NCBI GenBank assembly: GCA_944386545.1
Contig: CALXBK010000010.1
Location: 1-49,741 of the forward strand
Direction: 5' to 3'
Length of the DNA: 49,741 nucleotides
DNA from: an uncultured Ruminiclostridium sp.
GTDB lineage: Bacteria; Bacillota; Clostridia; Oscillospirales; Ruminococcaceae
Shown here: positions 17,848 to 26,506 of the stretch, in pieces
Layout: the number at the start of each line of letters is the position of its first letter
Numbering within the stretch: position 1 is the stretch's first letter
The notes under the pieces: model-generated
Seen by the model: only the letters and a program-made list of their open reading frames with translations
The model's database searches: none
What the model was told of the DNA's origin: nothing
Translations under genes and position numbers: made by a program

Positions 17848-19653
17848 ATGTTAAGCGAAGTAATTTCGACCTTAACGGTGGCGGCTGAAGCGGTTAGCGA
17901 TACGTCAATTGTCGAACAGGTGAACGAGGCCGCAAGCGATGTCATGTTCTTCGGAAGTGACGCAAACGGTATATGGTACCTCATCGGTGCCGCATTGGTA
18001 TTCTTTATGCAGTGTGGCTTTGCAATGGTAGAAACAGGCTTTACCAGAGCAAAGAACGCCGGCAATATCATTATGAAAAACCTTATGGACTTCTGTCTCG
18101 GTACTATCGCATTCGTAGTTCTGGGCTTCGGCCTTCTGTGCGGTCAGGATGCACTGTTCGGTCTGATAGGTATTCCCAATATCGACATCCTTACTCAGCT
18201 TTCAGACTTTGACAGATGTGCAGAGTTCGTATTCAACTTAGTATTCTGTGCAACGGCGGCTACTATTGTATCAGGCGCTATGGCAGAAAGAACAAAGTTC
18301 ATCAGCTACTGTATCTATTCATTCGTAATAAGCCTTGTTATTTACCCGATCGAAGCTCACTGGGTATGGGGCGGCGGCTGGCTTGCACAACTCGGCTTTG
18401 TTGACTTTGCAGGCTCTGCGGCTATCCACATGGTGGGCGGCCTTACAGCTCTTATCGGTGCGGCTATGGTTGGTCCTCGTATAGGCAAATTCACCAAGGA
18501 CGGCAAGCCTAAGGCTATCTTAGGTCACTCCATTCCTCTGGGCGCACTCGGCGTATTCATCCTCTGGTTCGGTTGGTACGGCTTTAACGGTGCGGCGGCA
18601 GGCGATGTAAATTACCTCGCAAACATCTTCCTCACCACAACAATCGCTCCTGCGGTTGCAACGGTAGTTACCATGGTATTCACATGGATTAAAAACGGCA
18701 AGCCCGACGTTTCAATGTGCCTTAACGCTTCCCTCGCAGGTCTTGTGGGTATTACCGCTTCTTGTGCGGACACCGACGCTCTCGGCGCTGCGGCCGTCGG
18801 CACAGTATCCGGCTTACTCGTAGTATTCGGCGTTTGGTTACTCGATTATGTGCTTAAGGTTGACGATCCTGTCGGCGCAGTTGCGGTTCACTTGTTCAAC
18901 GGCGTCTGGGGTACTCTCGCAGTCGGTCTTTTTGCAACAGGCAAGGGTCAGAACGGTATCATCGGTCTGTTCTACGGCGGCGGATTTGAGCAGCTTGGCA
19001 AGCAGGCACTCGGCGTAGTTGCTATCTGTGCATACACCGCATTCTTCATGTGGCTTACATTCTTCATCATCAAGAAGACAATCGGTCTGAGAGTATCAAG
19101 AGAAGAAGAAATCAAGGGTCTTGACAGCACAGAGCACGGTCTTCCTTCTTCCTATGCAGATTTCGTTATCGCAGGCGACTCCGTATACAGCGGCTCCGAG
19201 GTTACGGACAGCGCAGTTGCTGCACCGGCTGCTTCTGTTGAACAGGCAGTGCCTGTACAGCATGTTAAGAAGTCCGCAACCGTTACTGCAAGCGATGTAA
19301 AGATGACCAAGGTTGAAATCATTGCTAACCAGGAGAAATTTGAAGTTCTCAAGCATGCACTTTCATCTATCGGCATTACCGGTATGACGGTAACTCATGT
19401 AATGGGTTGCGGTATGCAGAAGGGCTCGACGGAATTCTACCGCGGCGTTCCCGTAGACGCAAGGCTTCTGCCTAAGATGAAGGTTGAAATCGTAGTATGC
19501 AAGGTTCCTGTGGAAAAGGTTGTTGAAACCGCTAAGCAGGCACTCTACACAGGTAGTATCGGCGACGGCAAGATTTTTGTTTACGATGTTGAGAATGTTG
19601 TAAAAATTCGTACCGGTGAAGAAGCTTACGACGCTTTGCAGGATAACGAATAA
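17848..19653 (+). CDS. amt: Ammonium transporter with fused C-terminal PII domain
   Basis: Residues about 25-425 are a complete Amt/AmtB channel, including the pore histidines in EAHWVWGGGWL and VHLFNGVWGT. A linker of about 55 residues, rich in Ser, Ala and Val, leads to a full PII (GlnB/GlnK) domain from residue 484 to the end. In it, the T-loop tyrosine lies in EFYRGVPVD (about 531) and the nucleotide-binding end reads TGSIGDGKIFVYDVENVVKIRTGEEA. PII normally plugs AmtB as a separate protein according to nitrogen and energy status; here sensor and channel are one chain. The gene has a consensus promoter, an ANTAR-type leader and its own terminator, and no separate glnK is adjacent. Confidence 0.95.
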   Translation: MLSEVISTLTVAAEAVSDTSIVEQVNEAASDVMFFGSDANGIWYLIGAALVFFMQCGFAMVETGFTRAKNAGNIIMKNLMDFCLGTIAFVVLGFGLLCGQDALFGLIGIPNIDILTQLSDFDRCAEFVFNLVFCATAATIVSGAMAERTKFISYCIYSFVISLVIYPIEAHWVWGGGWLAQLGFVDFAGSAAIHMVGGLTALIGAAMVGPRIGKFTKDGKPKAILGHSIPLGALGVFILWFGWYGFNGAAAGDVNYLANIFLTTTIAPAVATVVTMVFTWIKNGKPDVSMCLNASLAGLVGITASCADTDALGAAAVGTVSGLLVVFGVWLLDYVLKVDDPVGAVAVHLFNGVWGTLAVGLFATGKGQNGIIGLFYGGGFEQLGKQALGVVAICAYTAFFMWLTFFIIKKTIGLRVSREEEIKGLDSTEHGLPSSYADFVIAGDSVYSGSEVTDSAVAAPAASVEQAVPVQHVKKSATVTASDVKMTKVEIIANQEKFEVLKHALSSIGITGMTVTHVMGCGMQKGSTEFYRGVPVDARLLPKMKVEIVVCKVPVEKVVETAKQALYTGSIGDGKIFVYDVENVVKIRTGEEAYDALQDNE

Positions 19654-19708
19654 TGTTTGTGGTCTACTTTGAAATGTGTTTTTTCCAAATAATTCAGATT
19701 TAATTCGC

Positions 19709-19743
19709 AAGGGGGCTGTCTTCGGACAGTCCCTTCGATTTTT
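19709..19743 (+). terminator. Rho-independent terminator after amt
   Basis: AAGGGGGCTGTC (19709-19720) and GACAGTCCCTT (19725-19735) form a strong stem closed by a UUCG tetraloop. The tail is CGATTTTTAT. It separates the amt transcript from the cellulase promoter that begins 6 nt later. Confidence 0.85.
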
Positions 19744-19748
19744 ATCGG

Positions 19749-19777
19749 TTGACGGAATTAATATAATGATGTATAAT
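19749..19777 (+). promoter_or_regulatory. Sigma-A promoter of the GH5 cellulase gene
   Basis: TTGACG (19749-19754) and TATAAT (19772-19777) have a 17-nt spacer. The leader is about 45 nt and ends in a strong GGGGGG-type ribosome binding site at 19812-19819 before the ATG at 19826. Confidence 0.75.
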
Positions 19778-19825
19778 AAATTCACGCGATAAATTTCATT
19801 TACAGCATTATTGGGGGGTGCATGA

Positions 19826-21850
19826 ATGGATACAAAAAAGAAAATATTAATGCTTGCAGGCGGCTTTGTTTTGCTTGCGGCAATTGCGGCGGGCGTTATT
19901 GCCCTTATACTTTCTCTTATCGGAGCAGGCGGCGGTGAAAGCTCATCCGGCACACAGACATCAATTACGGTAAGCGGTTCGGAAAGCCGGACAGAAAATT
20001 CTTCCGATACGCAAGGCTCGCAGATTGACGCTTCTTCACAGCAAAAAAATACAAGCATCATTGAAAGCTCACAGCCGCAGAACAGCCCGGACGGAAATGA
20101 AAGCTCCTCTTCGCAAAGCAGTACAGAAAGCTCATCTCAGCCTGTACAGTCAACGGACGACAGCAACACGAGCATTCCAGATAACACAAGCAAGCCCGAA
20201 GAAACCTCAAGCGATGAAAAGCTCAGCCTTTCGGTTACAATAAACGCTTCAAACAGTTGGGAAAGCGGAGCTGACAAGTTTACACAGGTGGAGGTTATAA
20301 TAAGGAACAATTCCGAGAAAACAGCCAATGGCTGGCGTGTGAATATACCCGTTTCGGGCAATACCTCGGTTGAACAGAGCTGGAGCTGTTCGCTAAGCGC
20401 AGAGGGTACCGCTTTATCGGTTACTCCCGCTGAGCATAATGCCGTTATCAATCCCTTCTCTGAAGTCAGCTTCGGTATGATACTCAAAAATCCCGAAGCT
20501 ATTGACCAATCGGCAATAACTGCAACCGTGGATAAAACTGCAATCCCCGAAAATAACGACGATAACAACAGCAATAATAATAACAATAATAACAATAACA
20601 ATAACAATAAGCCCAACACCACGGCAAAGGACGTTCCCGAGCCTACAACCGATGACTGGCTGTACACCGACGGAAACAAGATTTTCGACAAGGACGGCAA
20701 GGAGGTATGGCTGACGGGCGTAAACTGGTTTGGCTACAATACCGGTACAAATACCTTTGACGGACTGTGGGCAGGTGATCTTAACACCTCCATTGCCGCA
20801 ATTGCGGACAGAGGCTTTAACCTTATCCGTGTGCCTATCTCGGCAGAGCTGATAAAGAACTGGTCGGAGGGTAACTGTCCGTCGGCAAACTTCAACCAGG
20901 CGACAAACTTCTACCTTGTCGGAATGGACAGCCTTGAAATTTTCGATTATGTTGTAGGACAGTGCCGCGCAAATGGTATCAAGATAATGATAGACATTCA
21001 CAGCGCAAAAACCGACGCCATGGGACATATTACCCCGACATGGACGGCGGGCGACATCACCGAGGCTGACTTTATAAACGCCCTTGCGTGGATGGCGGAC
21101 AGATACAAGAATGATGATACCATAATTGCATACGACCTTAAAAACGAGCCTCACGGGAAGGCAAACGAAACTCCGAGAGCAAAGTGGGACAGCTCAACCG
21201 ACGCCGACAACTGGAAGTACATAGCGGAAAAGGCGGCGTTTGCCGTACTTGATAAAAACCCCAATGTGCTTATTATGGTAGAGGGAATTGAGATTTACCC
21301 TAAAAATATAAGCACAAACGGCAATTTCTCCTCAACCGATATGGAGGATTATTATTGCAACTGGTGGGGCGGAAATTTACGAGGCGTCAGAGATAACCCG
21401 ATAAATCTCGGCAAATATCAGAACAAGCTCGTTTATTCTCCCCACGATTACGGTCCGACTGTGTACAAACAGCCATGGTTTGAGGGCGACTATGATTTTG
21501 ACCGCCTGTACAACGAGTGCTGGTACGATAACTGGTTCTATATACATAAGGAGAATATCGCGCCGCTTCTTATCGGCGAATGGGGAGGCTTTATGAAAGA
21601 GCCCAACCTCAAATGGATGACCTGTCTGCGCACCCTTATCAAGGAAAACCGTATTCATCACACCTTCTGGTGCTTCAATGCAAATTCGGGCGATACGGGC
21701 GGACTTGTGCTTGACGACTTTACCACCTGGGACGAGGAAAAGTACGCATTTGTAAAGGAAGTGCTGTGGCAGCAGGACGGCAAGTTTGTCGGACTTGATC
21801 ACGAGATACCTCTGGGCGCAAACGGAATAACCTTAAGCGATGCACGCTGA
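19826..21850 (+). CDS. Membrane-anchored GH5 endoglucanase with CBM2-like module
   Basis: The 674-residue protein starts with a basic N-terminus and a long hydrophobic segment (7-34) without a clear cleavage site, so it is probably membrane-anchored. Next are a Ser/Thr-rich linker (about 36-130), a beta-sandwich resembling CBM2 (about 132-240, with [17 protein letters not shown] and ending in SFGMILKN), and an Asn-rich linker (243-262). The GH5 catalytic domain follows (about 275-640). The acid/base is E441 in DLKNEPHG and the nucleophile E585 in [10 protein letters not shown]5 enzymes with this GVNWFGYNT start usually hydrolyse beta-1,4-glucan. The substrate is inferred. Confidence 0.9.
   Translation: MDTKKKILMLAGGFVLLAAIAAGVIALILSLIGAGGGESSSGTQTSITVSGSESRTENSSDTQGSQIDASSQQKNTSIIESSQPQNSPDGNESSSSQSSTESSSQPVQSTDDSNTSIPDNTSKPEETSSDEKLSLSVTINASNSWESGADKFTQVEVIIRNNSEKTANGWRVNIPVSGNTSVEQSWSCSLSAEGTALSVTPAEHNAVINPFSEVSFGMILKNPEAIDQSAITATVDKTAIPENNDDNNSNNNNNNNNNNNNKPNTTAKDVPEPTTDDWLYTDGNKIFDKDGKEVWLTGVNWFGYNTGTNTFDGLWAGDLNTSIAAIADRGFNLIRVPISAELIKNWSEGNCPSANFNQATNFYLVGMDSLEIFDYVVGQCRANGIKIMIDIHSAKTDAMGHITPTWTAGDITEADFINALAWMADRYKNDDTIIAYDLKNEPHGKANETPRAKWDSSTDADNWKYIAEKAAFAVLDKNPNVLIMVEGIEIYPKNISTNGNFSSTDMEDYYCNWWGGNLRGVRDNPINLGKYQNKLVYSPHDYGPTVYKQPWFEGDYDFDRLYNECWYDNWFYIHKENIAPLLIGEWGGFMKEPNLKWMTCLRTLIKENRIHHTFWCFNANSGDTGGLVLDDFTTWDEEKYAFVKEVLWQQDGKFVGLDHEIPLGANGITLSDAR
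20553..20610 (+). repeat. AAY trinucleotide microsatellite coding for polyasparagine
   Basis: A run of AAC and AAT codons, interrupted by GAC/GAT and one AGC, encodes about 17 Asn between the CBM2-like and GH5 modules. Slippage would change the linker length in frame. The AAC/AAT alternation breaks perfect identity and would reduce slippage. Confidence 0.85.
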
Positions 21851-21888
21851 TTTTCCGAAAATAGCATAATTTCGCTAAAAATTTCATG

Positions 21889-21917
21889 TTATATTCGATA
21901 TTGCCGTGAACATAATA
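21889..21917 (+). promoter_or_regulatory. Candidate sigma-G (forespore) promoter of the spore protein gene
   Basis: CATAATA (21911-21917) matches the known sigma-G -10 consensus CATAMTA. TTATA (21889-21893), 17 nt upstream, matches GHATR at four of five positions. This fits forespore expression of the SASP gene. No sigma-A promoter is evident here. The mRNA would begin around 21925. Confidence 0.5.
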
Positions 21918-21972
21918 ATGTTGCGGGGCAAAAAAGCCTTGCAGATATGTAAAACCAACGGAGGATATAACA

Positions 21973-22158
21973 ATGGCTGGTTCCAATAAAAAGAACAAGG
22001 CAGCTTTAAACAGCATCAAGATGCAGGCTGCAAGCGAAGTGGGCGTACCCCTCAAGGACAACGGTTACAACGGTGACCTTACCTCTAAGCAGGCAGGCTC
22101 TGTCGGCGGTCAGATGGTAAAAAAGATGATTGAAAGCTACGAGAACTCCAATCGCTAA
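21973..22158 (+). CDS. Alpha/beta-type small acid-soluble spore protein
   Basis: The 61-residue protein has the family core: NSIKMQAASEVGVPLKDNG, containing the SEVG site where the GPR protease cuts at germination, followed by LTSKQAGSVGGQMVKKMIESYE. These proteins coat DNA in dormant spores, giving UV and heat resistance, and supply amino acids on germination. The gene has an AACGGAGGATATAAC ribosome binding region, a likely sigma-G promoter and a terminator, so it is a single-gene unit. It shows that the organism's lineage can sporulate. Confidence 0.93.
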   Translation: MAGSNKKNKAALNSIKMQAASEVGVPLKDNGYNGDLTSKQAGSVGGQMVKKMIESYENSNR

Positions 22159-22170
22159 CCATGAGTAAAA

Positions 22171-22206
22171 AAACGGGCAGTCGGAAGATTGCCCGTTTCA
22201 TTTTTT
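22171..22206 (+). terminator. Rho-independent terminator after the spore protein gene
   Basis: AAACGGGCAGTC (22171-22182), a GGAA loop and GATTGCCCGTTT (22187-22198) make a 12-bp stem with one G.T pair, followed by CATTTTTT. Confidence 0.9.
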
Positions 22207-22217
22207 GCGGCAAAAAG

Positions 22218-22246
22218 TTGACTTAAAGCTTGTTTTGTGGTACAAT
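22218..22246 (+). promoter_or_regulatory. Sigma-A promoter of the tmk operon
   Basis: TTGACT (22218-22223) and TACAAT (22241-22246) are 17 nt apart, 32 nt before the tmk start codon. It probably drives tmk through mltG, whose genes overlap or are closely spaced. Confidence 0.75.
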
Positions 22247-22278
22247 AAAATCGTGAATATGTTTAAGGCAGTGAGTAT

Positions 22279-22959
22279 ATGAGCGACATTAAAACCGCAG
22301 CAGGCGGATTATATGTAATAGAGGGACTTGACGGGTGCGGAAAAAGCACACAGCTTGAAATGCTTAGGGCAGATTTCGGTTTATCTGCACGCTTTATCAG
22401 CTTCCCGAACTATAACAGCGCAAGCGGAGAAATCGTGAAGGATTACCTTGCGGGAAAATTCGACGAACAAAATCCCGTTGCGGGTTGTTATTCGGCGAGC
22501 AGTTTTTACGCCGTTGACCGCTATATAAGCTATAAAACCGACTGGGAGGCGGATTTTAAAGCGGGAAAATGTATTATTGCCGCCCGCTATACCACTTCAA
22601 ACGCCATATATCAGATGACAAAGCTGGCGAGATCCGAGTGGGACGCTTATCTTGAATGGCTGTGCGATTACGAGTACAACAAGCTCGGAATACCCCGTCC
22701 CCAAAAGGTGGTATTCCTTGATATGCCGATTGAGATTTCTCAAAGACTGCTGTCAGACCGCTACGGCGGGGACGAGCAGAAAAAGGATATACACGAAAAG
22801 AATACCGTGTTCTTGAAGAATTGCCGCGAGTCTGCGCTTTATGCCGCTGAAAAATGCGGATGGGATATTCTGCCTTGCTCAGACGGTGAAAATCCGCTGT
22901 CGGCGGAGCTTATCTCCTCAAGACTTCGTGAGCAGATGTTTAGCCTTAGAATAGGATGA
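22279..22959 (+). CDS. tmk: Thymidylate kinase (dTMP kinase)
   Basis: The 226-residue P-loop kinase has Walker A as EGLDGCGKSTQ at the start of the chain. A substrate-binding segment, AARYTTSNAIYQMTK, replaces the usual DRYxxSxxAYQ, and a LID-like SDRYGGDEQKKDIHEKN follows. Tmk converts dTMP to dTDP in DNA precursor synthesis. The DR to AR change in the DRY motif marks a divergent clostridial subgroup. The length is normal. It leads a five-gene run. Confidence 0.85.
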   Translation: MSDIKTAAGGLYVIEGLDGCGKSTQLEMLRADFGLSARFISFPNYNSASGEIVKDYLAGKFDEQNPVAGCYSASSFYAVDRYISYKTDWEADFKAGKCIIAARYTTSNAIYQMTKLARSEWDAYLEWLCDYEYNKLGIPRPQKVVFLDMPIEISQRLLSDRYGGDEQKKDIHEKNTVFLKNCRESALYAAEKCGWDILPCSDGENPLSAELISSRLREQMFSLRIG

Positions 22960-22963
22960 TAAT

Positions 22964-23845
22964 GTGCTGGAATTTAAAGAAATAACCCTTGCCGACAAGC
23001 AGTGGATAGACGGGCTTTTGAAGCTGTCGGATTACAGGGGCTGTGAATATAACTTCACAAATAACTATGTGTGGCGCGACGCTTATAAAATCAGGGCGGC
23101 GAGGCTTCAGGATTTTTACATTACCCGTCACGGCGACGAATTTGTATTTCCCGCAGGAAAGGGCGATATTGACTTGCTTTTAAAGGAGCTCGAAAGCTAC
23201 TGTGACAGCGAAGGCATACCGCTTAAATTTGCCAGTATGGACAAATCCGCAAAGGAGCTGCTCGAAAGCCGCTATCCCGATAAATTTGTTTTCGGCTTTG
23301 ACGAGGGACATTTTGATTATGTCTATGAATCGGAGTCGCTGAGGACCTTAAGCGGCAAAAAGCTCCACTCCAAAAGAAATTATATCAACCGTTTCAAAGC
23401 TCTCGACTGGAGCTTTGAGGAAATTACGGCGGATAATATAGACGAATGTAAGCAGATGAGCCTTATCTGGTGCGAGAGAAACGACTGCGCACAGAGCGAT
23501 GAAAAATCGGAGGAGATGTGCGCCGTAAAAATCGGACTGGATAATTTCTTTGAGCTTGGTCTTATGGGCGGAATTTTAAGGGTAGAGGGAAAAATACAGG
23601 CGTTTTCCTACGGAGAGCCGCTTAATTCCGACACCTTTGTAACCCATGTGGAAAAGGCGTTTACCGATTATGACGGCGCGTATCCCATGATAAATATGCT
23701 TATGGCAAATAAATTCTGCAAGGATTTCAAATACATCAACCGTGAGGAGGATATGGGCGAGGAAAACCTGCGCAGAGCAAAACGCTCCTACCGCCCCTGC
23801 TTCATGGTGGAAAAGTTTACGGCAAGCATGAGAAAGGAAAGCTGA
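22964..23845 (+). CDS. DUF2156 (GNAT-fold) protein
   Basis: The 293-residue protein starts at a GTG 4 nt after tmk, with AGGATGAT as ribosome binding site. N-terminal EFKEITLADKQWIDGLLKLSDYRGCEYNFTNNYVW (landmark across 3-38) and C-terminal AYPMINMLMANKF and INREEDMGEENLRRAKRSYRP match the DUF2156 family. This family has a double GNAT fold related to the aminoacyl-phosphatidylglycerol synthase catalytic domain. There are no membrane segments, so it is a soluble acyl- or aminoacyl-transferase of unknown substrate. Confidence 0.8.
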   Translation: MLEFKEITLADKQWIDGLLKLSDYRGCEYNFTNNYVWRDAYKIRAARLQDFYITRHGDEFVFPAGKGDIDLLLKELESYCDSEGIPLKFASMDKSAKELLESRYPDKFVFGFDEGHFDYVYESESLRTLSGKKLHSKRNYINRFKALDWSFEEITADNIDECKQMSLIWCERNDCAQSDEKSEEMCAVKIGLDNFFELGLMGGILRVEGKIQAFSYGEPLNSDTFVTHVEKAFTDYDGAYPMINMLMANKFCKDFKYINREEDMGEENLRRAKRSYRPCFMVEKFTASMRKES

Positions 23846-23846
23846 T

Positions 23847-24389
23847 ATGATTTACGTATTTTTGGCAAACGGATTTGAAGAAACCGAAGCAATTGCGCCC
23901 ATCGACATTTTGAGAAGATGCGGCAAGGAGGTTATCACCGTCGGAGTGGGCGGGGGAGAGATAACAGGCTCTCACGGCATTACCGTTATCCCCGATATAA
24001 CCGAGAGCGACGTTATTCTTTCTGATTTGCTTGAAATGATAGTATTGCCGGGCGGTATGCCGGGCACGTTGAATTTGGAAAAAAGCTCTGCCGTACAGGC
24101 GGCAATAAGCTATTGTACGGAAAACGGCAGATATATCGGCGCAATCTGTGCCGCCCCCTCAGTGCTTGGCAAGCTTGGATTGCTTGAAGGCAAAAAGGCA
24201 ACCTGCTTTCCGGGCTTTGAGGAATTTTTGCTTGGCGCAGAATATACCGGCGACCTTGTAAACAAGGACGGTAAAATAATTACCGCAAAGGGCGCAGGTG
24301 CGGCAATAGAATTTGGTCTTGCCCTCGGCGCGGCGCTGTGCGGAGAGGCAAAGGCAACCAAGATAAAGCAGTCGCTCCAGTGCAGATGA
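23847..24389 (+). CDS. DJ-1/PfpI family protein
   Basis: The 180-residue protein has the family start MIYVFLANGFEETEAIAPIDIL, with the conserved Glu. The nucleophile cysteine lies in YIGAICAAPSVLG, and TAKGAGAAIEFGLAL is near the end. Bacterial members are linked to repair or detoxification of glyoxal-damaged molecules, though their exact activity is debated. The ATG starts one base after the DUF2156 stop, and the stop overlaps the next gene, so the reading frames are coupled. Confidence 0.9.
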   Translation: MIYVFLANGFEETEAIAPIDILRRCGKEVITVGVGGGEITGSHGITVIPDITESDVILSDLLEMIVLPGGMPGTLNLEKSSAVQAAISYCTENGRYIGAICAAPSVLGKLGLLEGKKATCFPGFEEFLLGAEYTGDLVNKDGKIITAKGAGAAIEFGLALGAALCGEAKATKIKQSLQCR

Positions 24390-24940
24390 CCGTGCATGAG
24401 CAAAAAAAGCTGCTAAGGCGTGAGCTTATCGCAAGGCGTTCACAGCTTGACGCCGCCGAAAGGAAAGCGGCTGACGAAATAATATATCGGAAACTGCTTT
24501 CTTTAAAAAAGGTACAAAACGCAAGCGCCGTGCTGTGCTATGTTTCTGCACACAGCGAGGTTGATACAAGGCGGTTTATAGAAAATTGCCTTGAGCTTAA
24601 AAAAACGGTTGCAGCGCCTAAATGCCTTGACGGGCAGAGCATGGTATTTAAAGTGATAGACAGCCTTTCCGACCTTGAAAGCGGAATGTACGGCATTGAC
24701 GAGCCTAAGGCGTATTGCAGGGATATTTCCCGTGAGCGTTTTTGCGGCAGCGTGCTTATTGTGCCGGGACTCAGCTTTGATAAGGACGGATACAGGCTCG
24801 GCTACGGCAAGGGCTATTACGACAGATTTATTTCCCGCTATGACGGATACTGCATAGGGCTGTGCCGCAAGGATTTTTTGACGGACAGCGTTTTGCGTGA
24901 TGAATACGATATGCCCGTAAGCCTTGTTATTACGGATTGA
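24386..24940 (+). CDS. 5-formyltetrahydrofolate cyclo-ligase
   Basis: The 184-residue protein starts at an ATG that overlaps the previous stop (ATGA). A longer in-frame start at 24338 lies inside the neighbouring gene and is unlikely. Signatures are the basic KKLLRRELIARRSQL start and the C-terminal VPGLSFDKDGYRLGYGKGYYDRF that binds ATP and folate. The enzyme converts 5-formyl-THF to 5,10-methenyl-THF, recycling a folate storage form. Confidence 0.93.
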   Translation: MTVHEQKKLLRRELIARRSQLDAAERKAADEIIYRKLLSLKKVQNASAVLCYVSAHSEVDTRRFIENCLELKKTVAAPKCLDGQSMVFKVIDSLSDLESGMYGIDEPKAYCRDISRERFCGSVLIVPGLSFDKDGYRLGYGKGYYDRFISRYDGYCIGLCRKDFLTDSVLRDEYDMPVSLVITD

Positions 24941-24975
24941 TAAACCCGACGCATTGATTTTACATAAAGGAAGGA

Positions 24976-26445
24976 ATGTTTTCGCAAATGGACGAAAAGC
25001 TTCTTAACGATTTTGATATAAGAGAAACGGAGCAGTCTGAAAGCCCTGTACGCAAAGAGGAAACCGACCGCTACAACTCGAAAACCGAAATTTTTGATAC
25101 TGCCGCCGTAAATCATGAATACTCCGAGCATATTGAAAAAGACAAATCCGGAGAAACCATACAGATAAACACGATAAAGGGTATTACCGCCGAGGCAGAA
25201 AAGGCTTCGTCGGCACAATCGGCGAAGGATGCCCCTAACGGCGAGGACGAGGATGAGGTTACCGAGGAAGAATACAGGGAATATTTAAGGGAAAAGCGCG
25301 AGCGGCAAAAAAAGCTCAAGGCGAGAAAACGCCACACAAGAACCTTTACGCATATCTTAGGCGGCGTGCTTTTGTCGGTGTTTATCGTGTCGATTTCCGC
25401 ATTTTTAGCTGTATACATAATTAAATCTGCGCTTGACTTTACGGGAATAGGCAAAACCTACTGCCAGGCTCAGATTCATATTTCTGAGGATTCGACCATT
25501 GACGATATTTCGCAGGACCTTGCCAACATGGGTATAATTACAATGCCCGATGTATTCAAGTTCTATGTGAATACCTTTGGCTCGGACGATGAGTTTATAA
25601 AAGGCACGTTTACCGTTGACACCACAATGTCATACAGTACTCTGTTATCTACCCTGCAAACCGTTGCAACAATAAATCAGACCGTTACCATTCAGATAAC
25701 GGAGGGTATGCGGATTGACGAAATAGCCGTGCTTATGGAGGAAAATCTCGTATGCCGTGCCGAAGACTTTATGGAGCAGTGCAAACAGCTTGAAAGCACC
25801 TACAAGTTCCAGAAGCGTCTTGAAAACGAGCCGCTGAAATACTATCAGATGGAGGGCTACATTTTCCCCGACACCTACGAGTTCTATATTCTCCCCGCGC
25901 TTGAGGAAAATCCGGAGCTTGATACCACCGAGTACGCAAAGGACGCGCTGAATTCCATCTATGAAAACTTCAATAACAAGATTACGGGCAGATATTATAA
26001 CCGTATGAGCGAGCTGGGACTTACGCTTGACGAAACCGTAACCCTCGCTTCAATCGTGCAAAGAGAAGCGGATAACGCCGAAAACATGGGCAATGTAGCC
26101 TCGGTATTCTTTAACCGTATAGCTATCGCTGACACCTTCCCGCACCTTGAGTCCGACGTTACCGTGCATTATGTTGACGAGCAGATAAAGCCGCATCTCT
26201 CGGTATCGGAATATGACCAGGATATGTTTGACGCTTACGACACCTATGTGTGCAACGGTATTCCCGTCGGACCTATCTGCAACCCCGGACTTGATGCGAT
26301 TAAGGCGGTGCTTTACGCCCCCGAAACCTCCTACTACTATTTCTGTGCAGACCCCGAAACCACGGAAATGTACTTTGCACAGACTATGGCAGAGCATGAG
26401 GAAAATCTCCGCATCTGCGGTCTTGACCACGCAATAGCCGATTAA
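24976..26445 (+). CDS. mltG: Endolytic murein transglycosylase MltG
   Basis: The 489-residue protein has a long acidic/basic cytoplasmic N-terminus (1-122), one membrane segment (about 124-150), a LysM-like subdomain (about 165-215) and the YceG/MltG catalytic domain. The catalytic Glu lies in TLASIVQREADNAEN (about 364), with VASVFFNRI and the end motif GPICNPGLDAIKAVLYAP. MltG cuts nascent glycan strands and sets chain length. The long cytoplasmic region is typical of Gram-positive members. Translation may start at 24976 or at the second ATG, 24988; AAAGGAAGG lies just upstream of both. Confidence 0.93.
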   Translation: MFSQMDEKLLNDFDIRETEQSESPVRKEETDRYNSKTEIFDTAAVNHEYSEHIEKDKSGETIQINTIKGITAEAEKASSAQSAKDAPNGEDEDEVTEEEYREYLREKRERQKKLKARKRHTRTFTHILGGVLLSVFIVSISAFLAVYIIKSALDFTGIGKTYCQAQIHISEDSTIDDISQDLANMGIITMPDVFKFYVNTFGSDDEFIKGTFTVDTTMSYSTLLSTLQTVATINQTVTIQITEGMRIDEIAVLMEENLVCRAEDFMEQCKQLESTYKFQKRLENEPLKYYQMEGYIFPDTYEFYILPALEENPELDTTEYAKDALNSIYENFNNKITGRYYNRMSELGLTLDETVTLASIVQREADNAENMGNVASVFFNRIAIADTFPHLESDVTVHYVDEQIKPHLSVSEYDQDMFDAYDTYVCNGIPVGPICNPGLDAIKAVLYAPETSYYYFCADPETTEMYFAQTMAEHEENLRICGLDHAIAD

Positions 26446-26450
26446 AAAAA

Positions 26451-26476
26451 TTGCCGCAGGGGCGTCCTTGCGGCAA
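26451..26476 (+). terminator. Hairpin after mltG
   Basis: TTGCCGCAGG and CCTTGCGGCAA can pair across 26451-26476. A poly-A run precedes it but no T run follows, so it is a weak or partial terminator on the plus strand, and read-through into the U32 gene is possible. Confidence 0.45.
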
Positions 26477-26506
26477 AACTGTTAATATCATAAAATGAGG
26501 TAGCTT

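Noticed and set aside
20137..20700. Minus-strand frame with a long leucine run opposite the cellulase gene
   Set aside because: It is the antisense of the Asn microsatellite and Ser-rich linker; no ribosome binding site or family.
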